A stretch of 57,229 nt of DNA, from NCBI GenBank assembly GCA_035494015.1, contig DATJHJ010000050.1, positions 1-57,229 on the forward strand, read 5' to 3'. This document shows, one piece after another, positions 5,636-16,145 of the stretch. The number at the start of each line of letters is the position of its first letter. Position 1 is the stretch's first letter. The notes under the pieces are model-generated. The model saw only the letters and a list, made by a program, of their open reading frames with translations. It was not told the origin of the DNA and did not search any database. Position numbers and translations under genes: made by a program. This DNA comes from CADCTB01 sp035494015. Lineage in GTDB: Bacteria > Actinomycetota > Acidimicrobiia > Acidimicrobiales > AC-14.

Positions 5636-8452
5636 GTGGCGCGGATCGAGGACGAGCTGCTGGCGGCTGCGCTGCGCTTCGCCGTGGGGCGGGCCCGGGC
5701 GCTGGCCGCGGGCGCCCTGCAGTCGGCCCAGGCCTTGGCCGCGTCGCTCGGCGCGCCGGTGCCGGCCGACGGGGCCGCGGTCGAGGCCGAGCTGGCTGCG
5801 GCCCGGGCCGACGTGGCCGCCCTGCCGGCCTCGGTCGGGGCGGCGGACGTGGCCGCGGCCGCCGCCCACGTCGTCGGTGCGCTGACCCACGCCGACCGGG
5901 CCGGGGCGCTGCTCACCGGCCAGCCCGGGCGGCTGGTCCCGCTCCTGCGGGGGCTGGGCGGCGCGCCGAACCCCTCGGGGTTGCTGGCCCAGCTCGGGTT
6001 CGCCTCGGCCGTGCCCGGCGCCGCGGGCCTGCGGATGGAGGGCGCCACGCTGGTCTACGAGCTGTCGGCCTCGGGCGGGCGGCTGGAGCCACCGGGCGGC
6101 GGCCCGGTCTCCGTCGCCCTGGGCGCCACCAGCCTGGCCGTCAGCCTGCGCCTCGACGGCGGGCTGCCCCGCCTCCGCCTGGTCCTGACGGCCAAGGACT
6201 GCGACGTGAGCGTGGGGGGCTCGTTCGTGTCCCAGCTCCTGTCCGGCGGCGGGGGCGGCGTGACGGCCGACCTGGTGCTGGCCCTGGACGACGGCGGCCG
6301 GCTCTCGGTCGGCGGGGGGGTGCACGACGCGGCCACGGTCCCGGCCCGGCCGTCGTCGGGCCTGGTCGACGTCCAGTCCGTGACGCTGCGTTGGGACGAC
6401 GGCCTCGACGTCGGGGCAGCCATCGGGGGCGGGCTGGGCCAGGCCGCCCGGCTGCTGGTCGACGGGGCGGGCGTCCACGTCGCCGTCGACCCCGACGCGG
6501 TGGCCGCCGGCCAATCGTCGGTCTCGGTCAGCGCCAAGGCCCCGGACGCCATCGGCCTGACCATCGACGCGGGAGCGGTGAACGGCGGCGGCATCCTGCT
6601 CCATCGCCGGCGCAACGACCGCGACGAGTTCGGCGGGGCGCTGCAGCTGCGCATGGGCCCCGTCGAGGTGCGCGCCGTCGGCCTGCTGACCCTCGCCGAC
6701 CCGGGGGCCCCGCCGCCCGCCTTCTCCCTGGTCGTCGTCATGTCGGTGCCGTTCCACCCGCCCATCGACCTGACCTTCGGGTTCACCCTCAACGCGGTGG
6801 GCGGGCTGCTGGGCGTCCACCGGACCATCGACACCGACGCCCTGCGGGCCGGCATGCGCAGCCACGCCGTCGACCACCTGCTGTTCCCCGACGACGTGGT
6901 GGCCGCCGCCCCCGCCATCGTCGAGACCCTGGCCAACGTGTTCCCGCCCTTCGACGGCGGGGTGGTGGTCGGCCCCATGCTGCAGCTCGGCTGGGGCCGG
7001 CCCATCAGCTTCGTCACCGCCTCGCTGGGGCTCGTGCTGTCGCTGCCCGACCCCAAGGTGGTGCTCCTCGGGCAGGTCAAGGTGCAGGTGCCGGCGCCGG
7101 AGCTGCCCATCGTCGACCTGAAGGCCGACATCATCGGGGAGTTCTCCGCCGACCGGGTCTTCGTCCTGGCCAGCCTGGCCGACAGCCGCCTGGCCGGGGT
7201 GGCGGTCGACGGGGACATCGGGTTCCTGATCCGCTTCGGTGGGTCGCCGGAGATGGCCATCACCGCGGGCGGGTTCCACCCCCGGTTCACCCCGCCGGCC
7301 GAGCTCTCCGGGCTCCACCGCCTCAGCGTGGAGGTGGCCAGCGGGTCGATCCTGCGCCTGCGGGAGGAGGCCTACCTGGCCCTCACCACCAACTCGTTCC
7401 AGCTCGGCGCCCGGGCCGAGCTGTTCGCCGAGCTGGGGCCGGCCGACGCCCACGGCTGGCTGTCGCTGGACGCCATCGTCCACTTCTCGCCGTTCGCCTT
7501 CGAGGCCGACCTGGAGGCCGGCGTCTCGATCCGGGTCTTCGGCGCCACGCTGGCCGCGGTCACCCTCCACCTCCACCTGCAGGGGCCGGCGCCCTGGCAG
7601 GCCAACGGCTGGGCCCACGTCGAGATCTTCCTGATCATCGACGACGACGTCGACCTGCCGTCGATCACGTGGGGCTCGGCCGACAACCCGCCCGCCCCGC
7701 TGGCCAGCCCGCGCCAGCTGGTGGTCGACGCCCTGAGCGACCCGAGCGCGTGGCAGACCCGGCTGCCGGCAGGGGCCGACGGGCTGGTCACGCTGCGCGC
7801 CGACCCCGCGGCCACCGGGCTGCTGGTCCACCCCCTCGGCGCCTTCGAGGTGCGCCAGCGGGCCCTGCCGCTGGAGAAGGTGATCACCCGGGTGGGGCCG
7901 AGCCGGGTGCCGGCGGGGCAGGGTCGCATCAGCCTGGGCGTGCCCACCCTCAACGGCGTCCCCGCCCCGTCGGTGTCGTTCCTCAACGACCACTTCGCCC
8001 CCGCCCAGTTCCTGGATCTGACCGACGACCAGAAGCTGTCGGCCCCGGCCTTCGAGGACATGATGGCGGGGGTGGCCGTCAACCCGTCGAAGGGGGCGGC
8101 CTTCGACGAGGCCCGGGCTCAGCAGAGCGACCTGAAGTACGAGACGTTCCGCACCGACGGCGCCGGCGTGAAGGGCACCCGGCTGCGCGACGACGTGTTC
8201 CGCATGGGGGCCAAGGCCCTCACCCTCGCCGCCGGGGCCGCGGGACGGTCGGACCTCCGGGCCCCCACGACCTACGCCACCGTCTCCCAGCCCATCCGCA
8301 TGGCCCATCCGGCCGAGACGGTGCTGTCCCGGGTGTCCGACCTCGTCGCCACCGGGCCGGCCGCAAGCTACAGCGTGGTCGCCGAGGACCTGGCCGGCCG
8401 GACCGACCTGCAGCTCACCCGCCTGGGCGTGGCCGTGGGGGCGGGACCATGA
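5636..8452 (+). CDS. Giant protein 1 of the four-gene cluster, DUF6603-type domain
   Basis: 938 aa, GTG start after a GAAGGGGGG ribosome-binding site. Residues 1-90 are an alanine-rich helical segment. From about residue 340 to 690 I recognise the pattern of DUF6603: GGLLGVHRTIDTDALRAG, LLFPDD, GPMLQLGWG, GFHPRFTPP, YLALTTNSFQLGARAEL, HGWLSLDAIVHFSPFAFEAD and a final ITWG. The region is rich in repeated beta-strand-like LxLxLxG runs. There is no signal peptide or membrane helix, so it is probably cytoplasmic or exported by a non-Sec route. It ends in an ATGA overlap with giant protein 2. The function of DUF6603 is unknown. The domain name is from memory and needs a profile search. Confidence 0.7.
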   Translation: MARIEDELLAAALRFAVGRARALAAGALQSAQALAASLGAPVPADGAAVEAELAAARADVAALPASVGAADVAAAAAHVVGALTHADRAGALLTGQPGRLVPLLRGLGGAPNPSGLLAQLGFASAVPGAAGLRMEGATLVYELSASGGRLEPPGGGPVSVALGATSLAVSLRLDGGLPRLRLVLTAKDCDVSVGGSFVSQLLSGGGGGVTADLVLALDDGGRLSVGGGVHDAATVPARPSSGLVDVQSVTLRWDDGLDVGAAIGGGLGQAARLLVDGAGVHVAVDPDAVAAGQSSVSVSAKAPDAIGLTIDAGAVNGGGILLHRRRNDRDEFGGALQLRMGPVEVRAVGLLTLADPGAPPPAFSLVVVMSVPFHPPIDLTFGFTLNAVGGLLGVHRTIDTDALRAGMRSHAVDHLLFPDDVVAAAPAIVETLANVFPPFDGGVVVGPMLQLGWGRPISFVTASLGLVLSLPDPKVVLLGQVKVQVPAPELPIVDLKADIIGEFSADRVFVLASLADSRLAGVAVDGDIGFLIRFGGSPEMAITAGGFHPRFTPPAELSGLHRLSVEVASGSILRLREEAYLALTTNSFQLGARAELFAELGPADAHGWLSLDAIVHFSPFAFEADLEAGVSIRVFGATLAAVTLHLHLQGPAPWQANGWAHVEIFLIIDDDVDLPSITWGSADNPPAPLASPRQLVVDALSDPSAWQTRLPAGADGLVTLRADPAATGLLVHPLGAFEVRQRALPLEKVITRVGPSRVPAGQGRISLGVPTLNGVPAPSVSFLNDHFAPAQFLDLTDDQKLSAPAFEDMMAGVAVNPSKGAAFDEARAQQSDLKYETFRTDGAGVKGTRLRDDVFRMGAKALTLAAGAAGRSDLRAPTTYATVSQPIRMAHPAETVLSRVSDLVATGPAASYSVVAEDLAGRTDLQLTRLGVAVGAGP

Positions 8453-11400
8453 GCGGGCCGTCGCTGCGGGACTTCCCCGAGTTCGTGGCCGGCGACGCCC
8501 TGCGCCTGGTGCGCACGCCCGCGCCCCTCGAGCAGATCGTCCTGGAGAGCTACACGTTCCTGCCCTACGTGCGCAGCGGCATCGCCGCCACCGTCAGCCG
8601 CCCGTTCGACTGGAACCTGTCGCCCTGGCGACCGGCGGTGAGCGGGGTCGTGCCCGTCACCGACGACGGCGGGGTGACCGAGCCCACCCGCCCCGTCGCC
8701 CTGACCGTGCTCGGCCCCGGCGACGTCACCGCCATCGACGCCCGCCAGGTCATCCGGACCTATCCCCGGCCGGGCCAGCACGACGCCGAGGTCGACGACC
8801 TGGCGCTCATCGAGCTCGACCGGCCCGACTTCCCGTGGATGTTCACCCCGGCCGCCCCGGTCAACGGCCGCCTCGTCCCGTGGGTCAGCCTGGTCGTGGT
8901 CGACCGCCGCTTCGCTCCCGTCCCCGGCCGCCCCGGGTCGCTGGCCGTGCTGCGCGACCTGCCCCGTTCCGAGCTGCCGCCGGTCGACGACGCCTGGGCC
9001 TGGGCCCACGCCCAGGTCATGGGGGCCAAGTCCGGCGGCGGGGTGGCGCCGGTGGGCGACCGGCTGGCCGAGGTCAACGCCCGCCTCAACCTGTCGAGGA
9101 TCGTGTGCCCCCGCCGGCTGCGCCCGGGCACGGCCTACGTCGCCTGCCTCGTCCCGACCTTCAAGGTCGGCGTGCGGGCCGGGCTCGGCCAGGACGTCCG
9201 GGCCGAGGATCCGCTGGGCCGGGCGTGGGAGGACGGCGACCAGCAGGTCACGCTGCCCGTCTACTACTCGTGGGAGTTCGCCACCGGCGAGGACGGCAAC
9301 TTCGAGTCCCTGGCCCGCCGCCTCCGGGCCCTGCCCGCCCCGCCGGGCGTCGGTCGCCGGAGGATGGACGCCAGCCGCCCGGAGTTCGGCCTGGCCCCCC
9401 TCGACGCCGTGGAGCAGGTCGTGCTGGCGCCCGTGGTCTCGATCAACGACCCTCCGCCGGGCGACTATCCAACTGAGGCCGAGCAGCAGTGGCCGCCGGC
9501 CACGGTCGACGCGTTGCGGGACGCCCTCAACGCCCCGGACGCCGAGGCCCACGCCCCCGGCCCGCCCGCCGACCCGTTGGTCGGGCCGCCGATCTACGCC
9601 GGCAACCACGTGGCCCTCCAGCACGTGGACGCCGGCGCCCCGCCGTGGTTCCGTGACCTCAACCTCGACACCCGGCACCGTGTGGTGGCCGGCGTCGGCA
9701 CCCGGGTGGTGCAGACCGAGCAAGAGGCCCTCATGGCCGAGGCGTGGAACCAGGTGGCCGGCGTGGAGGGCGCCAACCGGGCCCTGCGCCTGGCCCAGTT
9801 CGCCCGCTACGTGGGCGAGTCGCTCCACCGCCGCCACCTGGCCCGCATGACCCCTGCGGCCCTCGTCGCCTGTACCGAGCGCACCCATTCCCGCGTCCTG
9901 GCCTCGCCCGGCCGGACGGTCCACGCCGAGCTGGAGACCAGCGCGCTCCCGCTGTCCGTGCCGACCGGGGCCTTCCGCCGCTTCAGCCGCCCCGCCGGCC
10001 CGCTGCGCCGCTTCGGCGTGGCCGGCGTCGCCCCCCGCCTGCTGGTCGACGACGACAACGCCACCCGCGACTGGGTCCGCCTCTACACCCGCCCCGACGG
10101 CATCGCCACCCTCTCGGATGCCGCCTTCGCCGTCCTCGGCGACCTCGACCGCGGCGTGCTCGACGGCCTGGCCGGGCCGTCGGCCGCCCAGGTCATGTCC
10201 GCCGACCGCGTCGGCCAGCTCGACGTGCCCGCCGGGATCTACGCCCGCCGGTTCTCGGCCGCGGTGCTCGAACGCATCCTCGCCGCCATCCCACCGGAGG
10301 ACGAGATCGACCGGGACCGGGAGGCCGCCGTCGCCGCCGCCGGCGCGGCCCAGCTGCTGCGCACCTTCCCGGGCGCGACCCAGGAGGACGAGTGGCCGGT
10401 CGACGCCCTGCTGGCCGCCCGCCTCGGCCTGGGCGACCCGACGTCGCCGGAACGGTTGGTGGTGGTCGACGCCGGCCGCCTGACGGACCTGGCCGAGCGC
10501 CTGCTCGATCGGGCCCGGGCGGGCGGCCACGAGATCGACCCCGACGCCGACCTGGGCCCGGAGCGGATGACCCTTTCCCGCCTGCGGGAGGGTCTGGGTC
10601 GCGCCCGCGAGCTGGGGGGCGACGGCCTGCGAGGGTCGCTCGCCGAGACGTCGGCGACGTTCGTGCGGCGCGAGGGGGCCCTGGTCGACATCGACCGCAA
10701 CCGGGTCGACGTGGCCTCGCTCGGCCTGCTGGAGAGGCTCCAGCCGGCCGTCACCGTCACCAACCGGGTGCTCGGCCGGCTCGGCACCTTTCCGCCGTGG
10801 CTGGCCGCCGACTGGTTCGCCGACCGGCGGGTCGAGCCCGTCATGGCCTGCCCCCACTTCCGCTACCCGATGGTCCTGGCCCTGCACCGCTACGACAAGG
10901 AGTGGGTCATCCCCGGGGTCGGCCGCATCACCCAGCCCGACCTGGTCACCATGCTGCAGACCAACAGCGTCTTCGTGGAGGCCTTCCTCGTGGGGCTCAA
11001 CCACGAGATGGGCCGGGAGCTGCTGTGGCGGGGCTACCCCACCGACCAGCGGGGAACCTGCTTCCGCGCCTTCTGGACCACCAACGACGAGCTGCAGCAG
11101 GAGGTCCACGCCTTCTCGCCCGTGGCCCTCGGGGGGCACCTCGACCCCCGCCTGGCCGGACGGGTGGTGTTCCTCGTGCGCGGCGAGCTGGTCCGCCGCT
11201 ATCCCGGCGTGGTGGCCCATGTGGCCGAGGCCGACCACCTCGGCGCCCACGCCATCCCCGTGTTCCAGCGGGACCCCCCGGCCGAGACCCTGTTCCGCGT
11301 GCCCCTGCCGCCGAACCTGCTGCTGGTCGGCTTCGACATCACCGCGGCGACGGCCAAGGCGGATCCGAACCTGTGGTTCACCCTGTCCGAGAACCCGACG

Positions 11401-11643
11401 GAGCCCCGGTTCGGCTTCGACGAGTCCCGCGACGTGCCCGGTCCGCCCCCCTCCCGGGACGACCTGATCTGGGCCGACCTGGGCGTGGTCCCCGGCGGGT
11501 TCATCCCGACCGCGCCCCGGGCCCTGGTGGCCGGTGAGCCGGCGTGGGGGGTCGACGCGGCCACCACCGCCCACCTGCTGTTCCAGCTCCCGGCCCGGGC
11601 CGCCTTCCCGGCCACGGACATGATCATCGGCGGGGGCGGCTGA
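8449..11643 (+). CDS. Giant protein 2 of the four-gene cluster, unknown function
   Basis: 1064 aa, ATG overlapping the preceding stop. No enzyme motif, signal peptide or membrane helix is visible. Segments that look conserved are LVRTPAPLEQIVLESYTFLP near the N-terminus, LNLDTRHRVVAGVGTRVVQ followed by a helical stretch (about residue 400-460), CPHFRYPMVLALHRYDKEWV, and the C-terminal NHEMGRELLWRGYPTDQRGT and ENPTEPRFGFDE. I recall very similar strings in uncharacterised large proteins of other bacteria, always beside partners like those here, but no named domain. Two bases separate it from giant protein 3, so the products are probably made in fixed proportion. Confidence 0.65.
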   Translation: MSGPSLRDFPEFVAGDALRLVRTPAPLEQIVLESYTFLPYVRSGIAATVSRPFDWNLSPWRPAVSGVVPVTDDGGVTEPTRPVALTVLGPGDVTAIDARQVIRTYPRPGQHDAEVDDLALIELDRPDFPWMFTPAAPVNGRLVPWVSLVVVDRRFAPVPGRPGSLAVLRDLPRSELPPVDDAWAWAHAQVMGAKSGGGVAPVGDRLAEVNARLNLSRIVCPRRLRPGTAYVACLVPTFKVGVRAGLGQDVRAEDPLGRAWEDGDQQVTLPVYYSWEFATGEDGNFESLARRLRALPAPPGVGRRRMDASRPEFGLAPLDAVEQVVLAPVVSINDPPPGDYPTEAEQQWPPATVDALRDALNAPDAEAHAPGPPADPLVGPPIYAGNHVALQHVDAGAPPWFRDLNLDTRHRVVAGVGTRVVQTEQEALMAEAWNQVAGVEGANRALRLAQFARYVGESLHRRHLARMTPAALVACTERTHSRVLASPGRTVHAELETSALPLSVPTGAFRRFSRPAGPLRRFGVAGVAPRLLVDDDNATRDWVRLYTRPDGIATLSDAAFAVLGDLDRGVLDGLAGPSAAQVMSADRVGQLDVPAGIYARRFSAAVLERILAAIPPEDEIDRDREAAVAAAGAAQLLRTFPGATQEDEWPVDALLAARLGLGDPTSPERLVVVDAGRLTDLAERLLDRARAGGHEIDPDADLGPERMTLSRLREGLGRARELGGDGLRGSLAETSATFVRREGALVDIDRNRVDVASLGLLERLQPAVTVTNRVLGRLGTFPPWLAADWFADRRVEPVMACPHFRYPMVLALHRYDKEWVIPGVGRITQPDLVTMLQTNSVFVEAFLVGLNHEMGRELLWRGYPTDQRGTCFRAFWTTNDELQQEVHAFSPVALGGHLDPRLAGRVVFLVRGELVRRYPGVVAHVAEADHLGAHAIPVFQRDPPAETLFRVPLPPNLLLVGFDITAATAKADPNLWFTLSENPTEPRFGFDESRDVPGPPPSRDDLIWADLGVVPGGFIPTAPRALVAGEPAWGVDAATTAHLLFQLPARAAFPATDMIIGGGG

Positions 11644-11645
11644 CC

Positions 11646-14600
11646 GTGGCCGGCGACCTGCCCGACGAGGTCGTCGCCGCCCGGGCCGACGTGGCCCGGC
11701 TGGTCGCCGAGCGCGACCGGCAACGGGGCGACCGGGCCGCCCTGGACGCCGACCTGGCCCGCCGCCGGGCCGACGAGGGCGACCGGCGGGCGGCGGGCGA
11801 CGTGGCCGGCGCGGCCGCGGCCCGGGCCGAGGTCGACGCCCTGGTCGGCCGGCGCCGCAACCTGGCCGCAGACCTGGCCCAGCTCGACCGCGACCTCCAC
11901 GCCGTGGTCGCCGCCCTGCTGGTCGACGACTTCACCGTCGAGGCCGACGTCCCCCTCGTCCTGCTCCCGGTGCGCATCGAGACCCGGTTCACCATGGCCG
12001 GCGACGAGCTGCGGGTGCGCATCTATCCCGACGACGTCCACATCACCCGGCTCGACGACGGCCTCAGCGACGCCGAGCAGGCCGCGGGCCGGGACTACTG
12101 GCAGGCGGTGTGGGTGGCGGGCGACACCGCGGAGGCGTGGCCGGCGCTGGTCGCCGCCGTCGGGCCCCGGCGGGCCGGATGGGTGGGCCATGCCCTGACC
12201 CCCCGGAACCTGGGCGACCGGCCCGCGGGCGCTCCGGACTTCCCCGACGACATCGCGCCCAGGTCCAACGCCCGGGCGAGGGCCACCGCCCTGCCCGACC
12301 GGTTCCACGTCCTGGTCACCCAGGGCGGCGTGACCGTCCACGCCCCCGGCGCGGCGGTGCCCGACGAGCTGACCACCGGCCTCCCCGGCCTGGACGACCT
12401 CGATCCCGCCGGCCCCCCGCCCGGCGAGCTGGCCCTGATCGACGCCGAGACGCGCTGGATGACCGCCTACGACGAGGCCCAGCGGGTGGGGATGGCCGTC
12501 ACCGTCCCCCTCGCCGACCTCCCGGACCCCGGGGCCGCAGTCGACCGGGTGGTCGTCCTCGGCGTCCGGTCCAGCCTCGACCCCGACGACGCCGCCGCCC
12601 GTCTGGAGCGGCTCCTCCTGGCCCACCGCTTCGGCGTCACGGCCGAGTTCGTCGCCCCGGGCACGCCGACCAACAACACCGCCACCGACCGGGCCGGGTG
12701 GAGCGGGCGCACCCCGCCCGCCCCACCGCCCGCGGCACCCGTGCCCACGCCGGCCGCCGGCACCGCCGCCGGCCTGCTGGCCCGGGCCTTCGGGGTCGAC
12801 GGCGCCGGGCTGGCCCCCCTCCCCGGCGGCGACGGCTCGGACGTCACCGGCGCCTTCCACACCGCCCTGTGGGAGGCGACCTGGGGCCAGTTCCTCGAAC
12901 GGGTGGTCAGCCCCCGCTCGATCTCGCCGCTCACCGTGGCCCGGCTGCGGCGGCACTGGATCGACCGGGTCCGGGGCCGCGGGCCGCTGCCCACGCTGCG
13001 GGTCGGCGACCAGCCCTACGGCCTGCTCCCCCTCCTGCCCACCGACGCCGCCGCCCTGGTTCCCGAGGTACCCGGCGTGGCCGAGGGCGGCCTGGTCCAG
13101 TTCCTCGAGCGGCTGCTGCCGTTCTGGCGGGCGGGAGCGGCGTCGGTCCCCACCGTCATGGACGGCGACCTCGACGCCGCCGTCCGCGAGGCCATGGGCA
13201 TGAGCCCGGTGATGGTCGGGCTGCGGGTCAGGACGATCACCAACGACCGTTGCTACGAGCCCGTCGTCGACCTCCTGGGCGGCGGCGACAACGCCGGGGC
13301 CCAGCGCGAGATCGACCGCCACATGGCGCTGCACCTCTCCGGCGGTGTCACCGACCCGTCCGCCATCAAGACCGACTGGTTGCTCGACAAGGACGACCGC
13401 GACCTGGCCCTGCCCCTGGCCGACGGGCGGGACCAGCCGTTCATCGAGGCCCTGCTCGGCGGCGGGCCCGTCCCCCGGCCGACCAGCGTCCTGCAGGCCC
13501 TGCTCGGGATGGCCGACCGCATCGAGCGCAGCCGGGTCGAGCGGGTGGCCGGCCGGGAGGAGATCGACCAGTTCGCCGGGATCGCCCTGCACCAGTCGTC
13601 CGAGCGCCTGCCCCTCGACCTGGTCCGGCGGGCCGTCGACGTGGCCCTCGACGACCGCCCCGACCTGGCCGTCACGGCCAAGCTGGTCGCCGCCTTCGAC
13701 GATGCCGGCGCCGGTCTCGACCTCGGCCGGCTCGCCGCCCGCCAGGCCCTGCCGCCCGACCGGCCCCGGTCGGCCTTCGCCCTGCTCACCTCCGACGGGG
13801 AGGTCCCGGTGGCCGTCGAGCGCCAGGGCCGGGCCCTCGGATTGGTGGCCGAGCTCGTCCGGGCCCAACACCGGCGGGCCGAGGTGCGGGAGGCGATGGA
13901 GGCCATCCTGCGCATCGACGCCTTGGCCGAGCGGGCCCAGTACCTGGCCGAGACGCTGGACTGCACGTCGCACCGCCTCGACGCCTGGCTCACCTCTATC
14001 GCCACCAACCGGCTCGACTTCCTGCGCGACGCTCGCCCCACCGGGTGCGTGCTCGGCGCCTACGGCCTGGTCGAGCACCTCCGGCCCGAGCCGCCGGTGG
14101 CCGCGGCCCCGGTCGACGGCGTGGCGGGCACCGTGCTCCGGAACCGCGGCGACGGCGGCTTCGTCCACGCCCCGAGCATCAGCCACGCGGCCACCGCGGG
14201 CGTGCTGCGGTCGGGGCGGTTGACGCACCAGGCCGGCGCCGCGGGCGGGGCGCTGGAAGTGGACCTGTCGAGCACCCGGGTGCGCGAGGCCATGGCCGTG
14301 GTCGACGGCGTGCGCAACGGCCAGCCGTTGGGTGCCCTGCTCGGCTACCGGCTGGAGCGGTGGCTGCACGAGCGGACCGAGCCGGGCGTCCACGAGCTGG
14401 ACCGCTACGTCTACGTGCTGCGAGTGCTGGCGCCCGTGGTGGCGGGCAAGCTCACCGACCGGGGGGCGGCGGCCGAGGCGGTGGCGGCGACCAACGTGGT
14501 CGACGGGGTGGCGATCCTGGAGCTGCTGGCCGGGTCGGAGGCGGCCATCCGCCAGAAGCTGGCCGACGGCCCCGACGATCAGCGCTTCGGGCCGTGGGCG

Positions 14601-16145
14601 CCGCCGGCGCCGGGCGAGGTCGACCTGGTCGTCGCCGCCATCGCCGACCTGCACGGGCTCCACGACGCCGTCGCCGACCTCCTGCTGTCCGAGGCCGTCC
14701 ACCAGCTGGTGCTCGGCAACACCTCCCGGGCCGCGGCCGCCCTCGACGCCATCGGTGGCGGCGAGGCCCTCCCGCCCGAACCCGACGTCGTCCGCACACC
14801 CCTGTCCGGGACGGCCCTGACCCACCGCCTGCTGGTCGTCGTCCCCGAGCCCCGGCCCGCGGTCGCCGGGTGGGCCGGTGCCCCCCGTGCCGCGGCCGAG
14901 CCGGCGCTGGAGGCGTGGGCCCAGGGCGCCCTCGGCCCGCCGCCGGTAGGGGTGGCCGCGGCCGGGCTGTGCGCCCTCGACGTGGTCTACGACGCCGACG
15001 GCGCCGACCCGGCCGTGTCGACGGTGTCGTTCCGCATCGGCGCTCCCCTCGACCCGATGACGTGGCAGGTGGCCCGCTCGCTGCGCACCCTGGTCGCCGG
15101 TGCCCGGCCGGTCGACGGGGCCGCCCTCGGGCGGGAGGAGGACGGCGCCGACCTGGCCGCCCGGGCTGCCGAGGCCCGGGCCGCGCTGGCCGATGCGCTG
15201 GCTGCGGTCGACGTGCCCGGCGTCGCTCCCGCGGACGTGGTCGCCGCCCTCGCCCCCTTCGGCGTGCGGGCCGGCCTCGACGTCGCCCGCCTGGACGCGG
15301 ACGACCGGACCGGCCTGGCCGCCGCCCTGGTGGCCGAGGCCCGCCGCCGGCTGGCCGCCGCCGGGGTGGCGACTTCCGACCCTGTCGCCCTGCGGGCCGT
15401 GTTCGGCGACGACTTCCTGGCCCTGGCGGTCATCGTGCCCCCGGCGGCGGGGAGCGACGCCTTCGCCGCCGCCCTCGGACCGGAGGGGGTCGACGCCGCC
15501 GACGGGGCGGAGATCCGGCCGTGGTTGGCCCGGGCCGCCAGCGTGCGGGCCAGCGTGGCCCGCTACAGCGAGACGGTGACGTTCCGCGACGCCCTGGGCC
15601 GGCGGCCGGCGCTGCGGGTCTGCCAGCTCCCCGTCGGGGCGCCGTCGACCTGGGTCGGGCTGCCCTTCGCCGATGCCGAACCCCTCCCGCCCGACCCCGT
15701 GACGGCCACCGTTCTGGAGTGGCCGCGCGACGTCGCTCTGGCCGGCGGTGCCCGGCTGGCCGGTTTCGTCGTCGACCAGTGGACCGAGGTCGTGCCGCGG
15801 CGGGTCCCCGGGCCCGACGGCACGCTGGAGGCGACCCACACGACGGGGCTCGCCGTGCACGCCGACGGGCCCGGCGCCCGGGCCCCGCAGGCCATCCTCC
15901 TGGCCCTCAGCCCGGACGGGAAGCCGTGGGGGCGGGACAAGCTGGCCGATGCGCTCGACGGCCTGTTCGAGCTGGCCCGCATCCGGGGGGTCACCCTGGA
16001 GCGGCTGCCGGCCGTGTCCCGCCTGCTCCCCGCCCTGTACTTCCAGGAGTGGTCGTTGCAGGGCGAGCCCGCCTTCCACTGGGGGAAGCTCTACGAGGAG
16101 GCCCGGGTCGACGCGGTAACCAAGTTCGTGCGGGCCGAGCCATGA
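11646..16145 (+). CDS. Giant protein 3 of the four-gene cluster, unknown function
   Basis: 1499 aa from a GTG two bases after the previous stop. Residues about 6-92 form an Ala/Arg/Asp-rich predicted coiled coil. A conserved-looking block VPLVLLPVRIETRF...LRVRIYPDDVHITRLDDGL begins near residue 100. Later blocks are LPTLRVGDQPYGLLPLLP (about 450), GGFVHAPSISHAATAGVLRS (about 840) and LGALLGYRLERWLHE (about 900), and the C-terminus ends ALYFQEWSLQGEPAFHWGKL. No catalytic motif, signal peptide or membrane helix is seen. Giant protein 4 follows with an ATGA overlap. The size and the coiled coil suggest a structural role, which is inference. Confidence 0.65.
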   Translation: MAGDLPDEVVAARADVARLVAERDRQRGDRAALDADLARRRADEGDRRAAGDVAGAAAARAEVDALVGRRRNLAADLAQLDRDLHAVVAALLVDDFTVEADVPLVLLPVRIETRFTMAGDELRVRIYPDDVHITRLDDGLSDAEQAAGRDYWQAVWVAGDTAEAWPALVAAVGPRRAGWVGHALTPRNLGDRPAGAPDFPDDIAPRSNARARATALPDRFHVLVTQGGVTVHAPGAAVPDELTTGLPGLDDLDPAGPPPGELALIDAETRWMTAYDEAQRVGMAVTVPLADLPDPGAAVDRVVVLGVRSSLDPDDAAARLERLLLAHRFGVTAEFVAPGTPTNNTATDRAGWSGRTPPAPPPAAPVPTPAAGTAAGLLARAFGVDGAGLAPLPGGDGSDVTGAFHTALWEATWGQFLERVVSPRSISPLTVARLRRHWIDRVRGRGPLPTLRVGDQPYGLLPLLPTDAAALVPEVPGVAEGGLVQFLERLLPFWRAGAASVPTVMDGDLDAAVREAMGMSPVMVGLRVRTITNDRCYEPVVDLLGGGDNAGAQREIDRHMALHLSGGVTDPSAIKTDWLLDKDDRDLALPLADGRDQPFIEALLGGGPVPRPTSVLQALLGMADRIERSRVERVAGREEIDQFAGIALHQSSERLPLDLVRRAVDVALDDRPDLAVTAKLVAAFDDAGAGLDLGRLAARQALPPDRPRSAFALLTSDGEVPVAVERQGRALGLVAELVRAQHRRAEVREAMEAILRIDALAERAQYLAETLDCTSHRLDAWLTSIATNRLDFLRDARPTGCVLGAYGLVEHLRPEPPVAAAPVDGVAGTVLRNRGDGGFVHAPSISHAATAGVLRSGRLTHQAGAAGGALEVDLSSTRVREAMAVVDGVRNGQPLGALLGYRLERWLHERTEPGVHELDRYVYVLRVLAPVVAGKLTDRGAAAEAVAATNVVDGVAILELLAGSEAAIRQKLADGPDDQRFGPWAPPAPGEVDLVVAAIADLHGLHDAVADLLLSEAVHQLVLGNTSRAAAALDAIGGGEALPPEPDVVRTPLSGTALTHRLLVVVPEPRPAVAGWAGAPRAAAEPALEAWAQGALGPPPVGVAAAGLCALDVVYDADGADPAVSTVSFRIGAPLDPMTWQVARSLRTLVAGARPVDGAALGREEDGADLAARAAEARAALADALAAVDVPGVAPADVVAALAPFGVRAGLDVARLDADDRTGLAAALVAEARRRLAAAGVATSDPVALRAVFGDDFLALAVIVPPAAGSDAFAAALGPEGVDAADGAEIRPWLARAASVRASVARYSETVTFRDALGRRPALRVCQLPVGAPSTWVGLPFADAEPLPPDPVTATVLEWPRDVALAGGARLAGFVVDQWTEVVPRRVPGPDGTLEATHTTGLAVHADGPGARAPQAILLALSPDGKPWGRDKLADALDGLFELARIRGVTLERLPAVSRLLPALYFQEWSLQGEPAFHWGKLYEEARVDAVTKFVRAEP

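Noticed and set aside
5429..8308. 959-codon minus-strand frame opposite giant protein 1
   Set aside because: Same reason: low-complexity GQ/RR/GV composition and no start-site signals.
11199..16079. Open frame of 1626 codons on the minus strand opposite giant protein 3
   Set aside because: It is Gly/Arg/Gln-rich without domain signals, and long antisense frames are expected in very GC-rich coding DNA. The plus-strand frame has coupling and coherent motifs.
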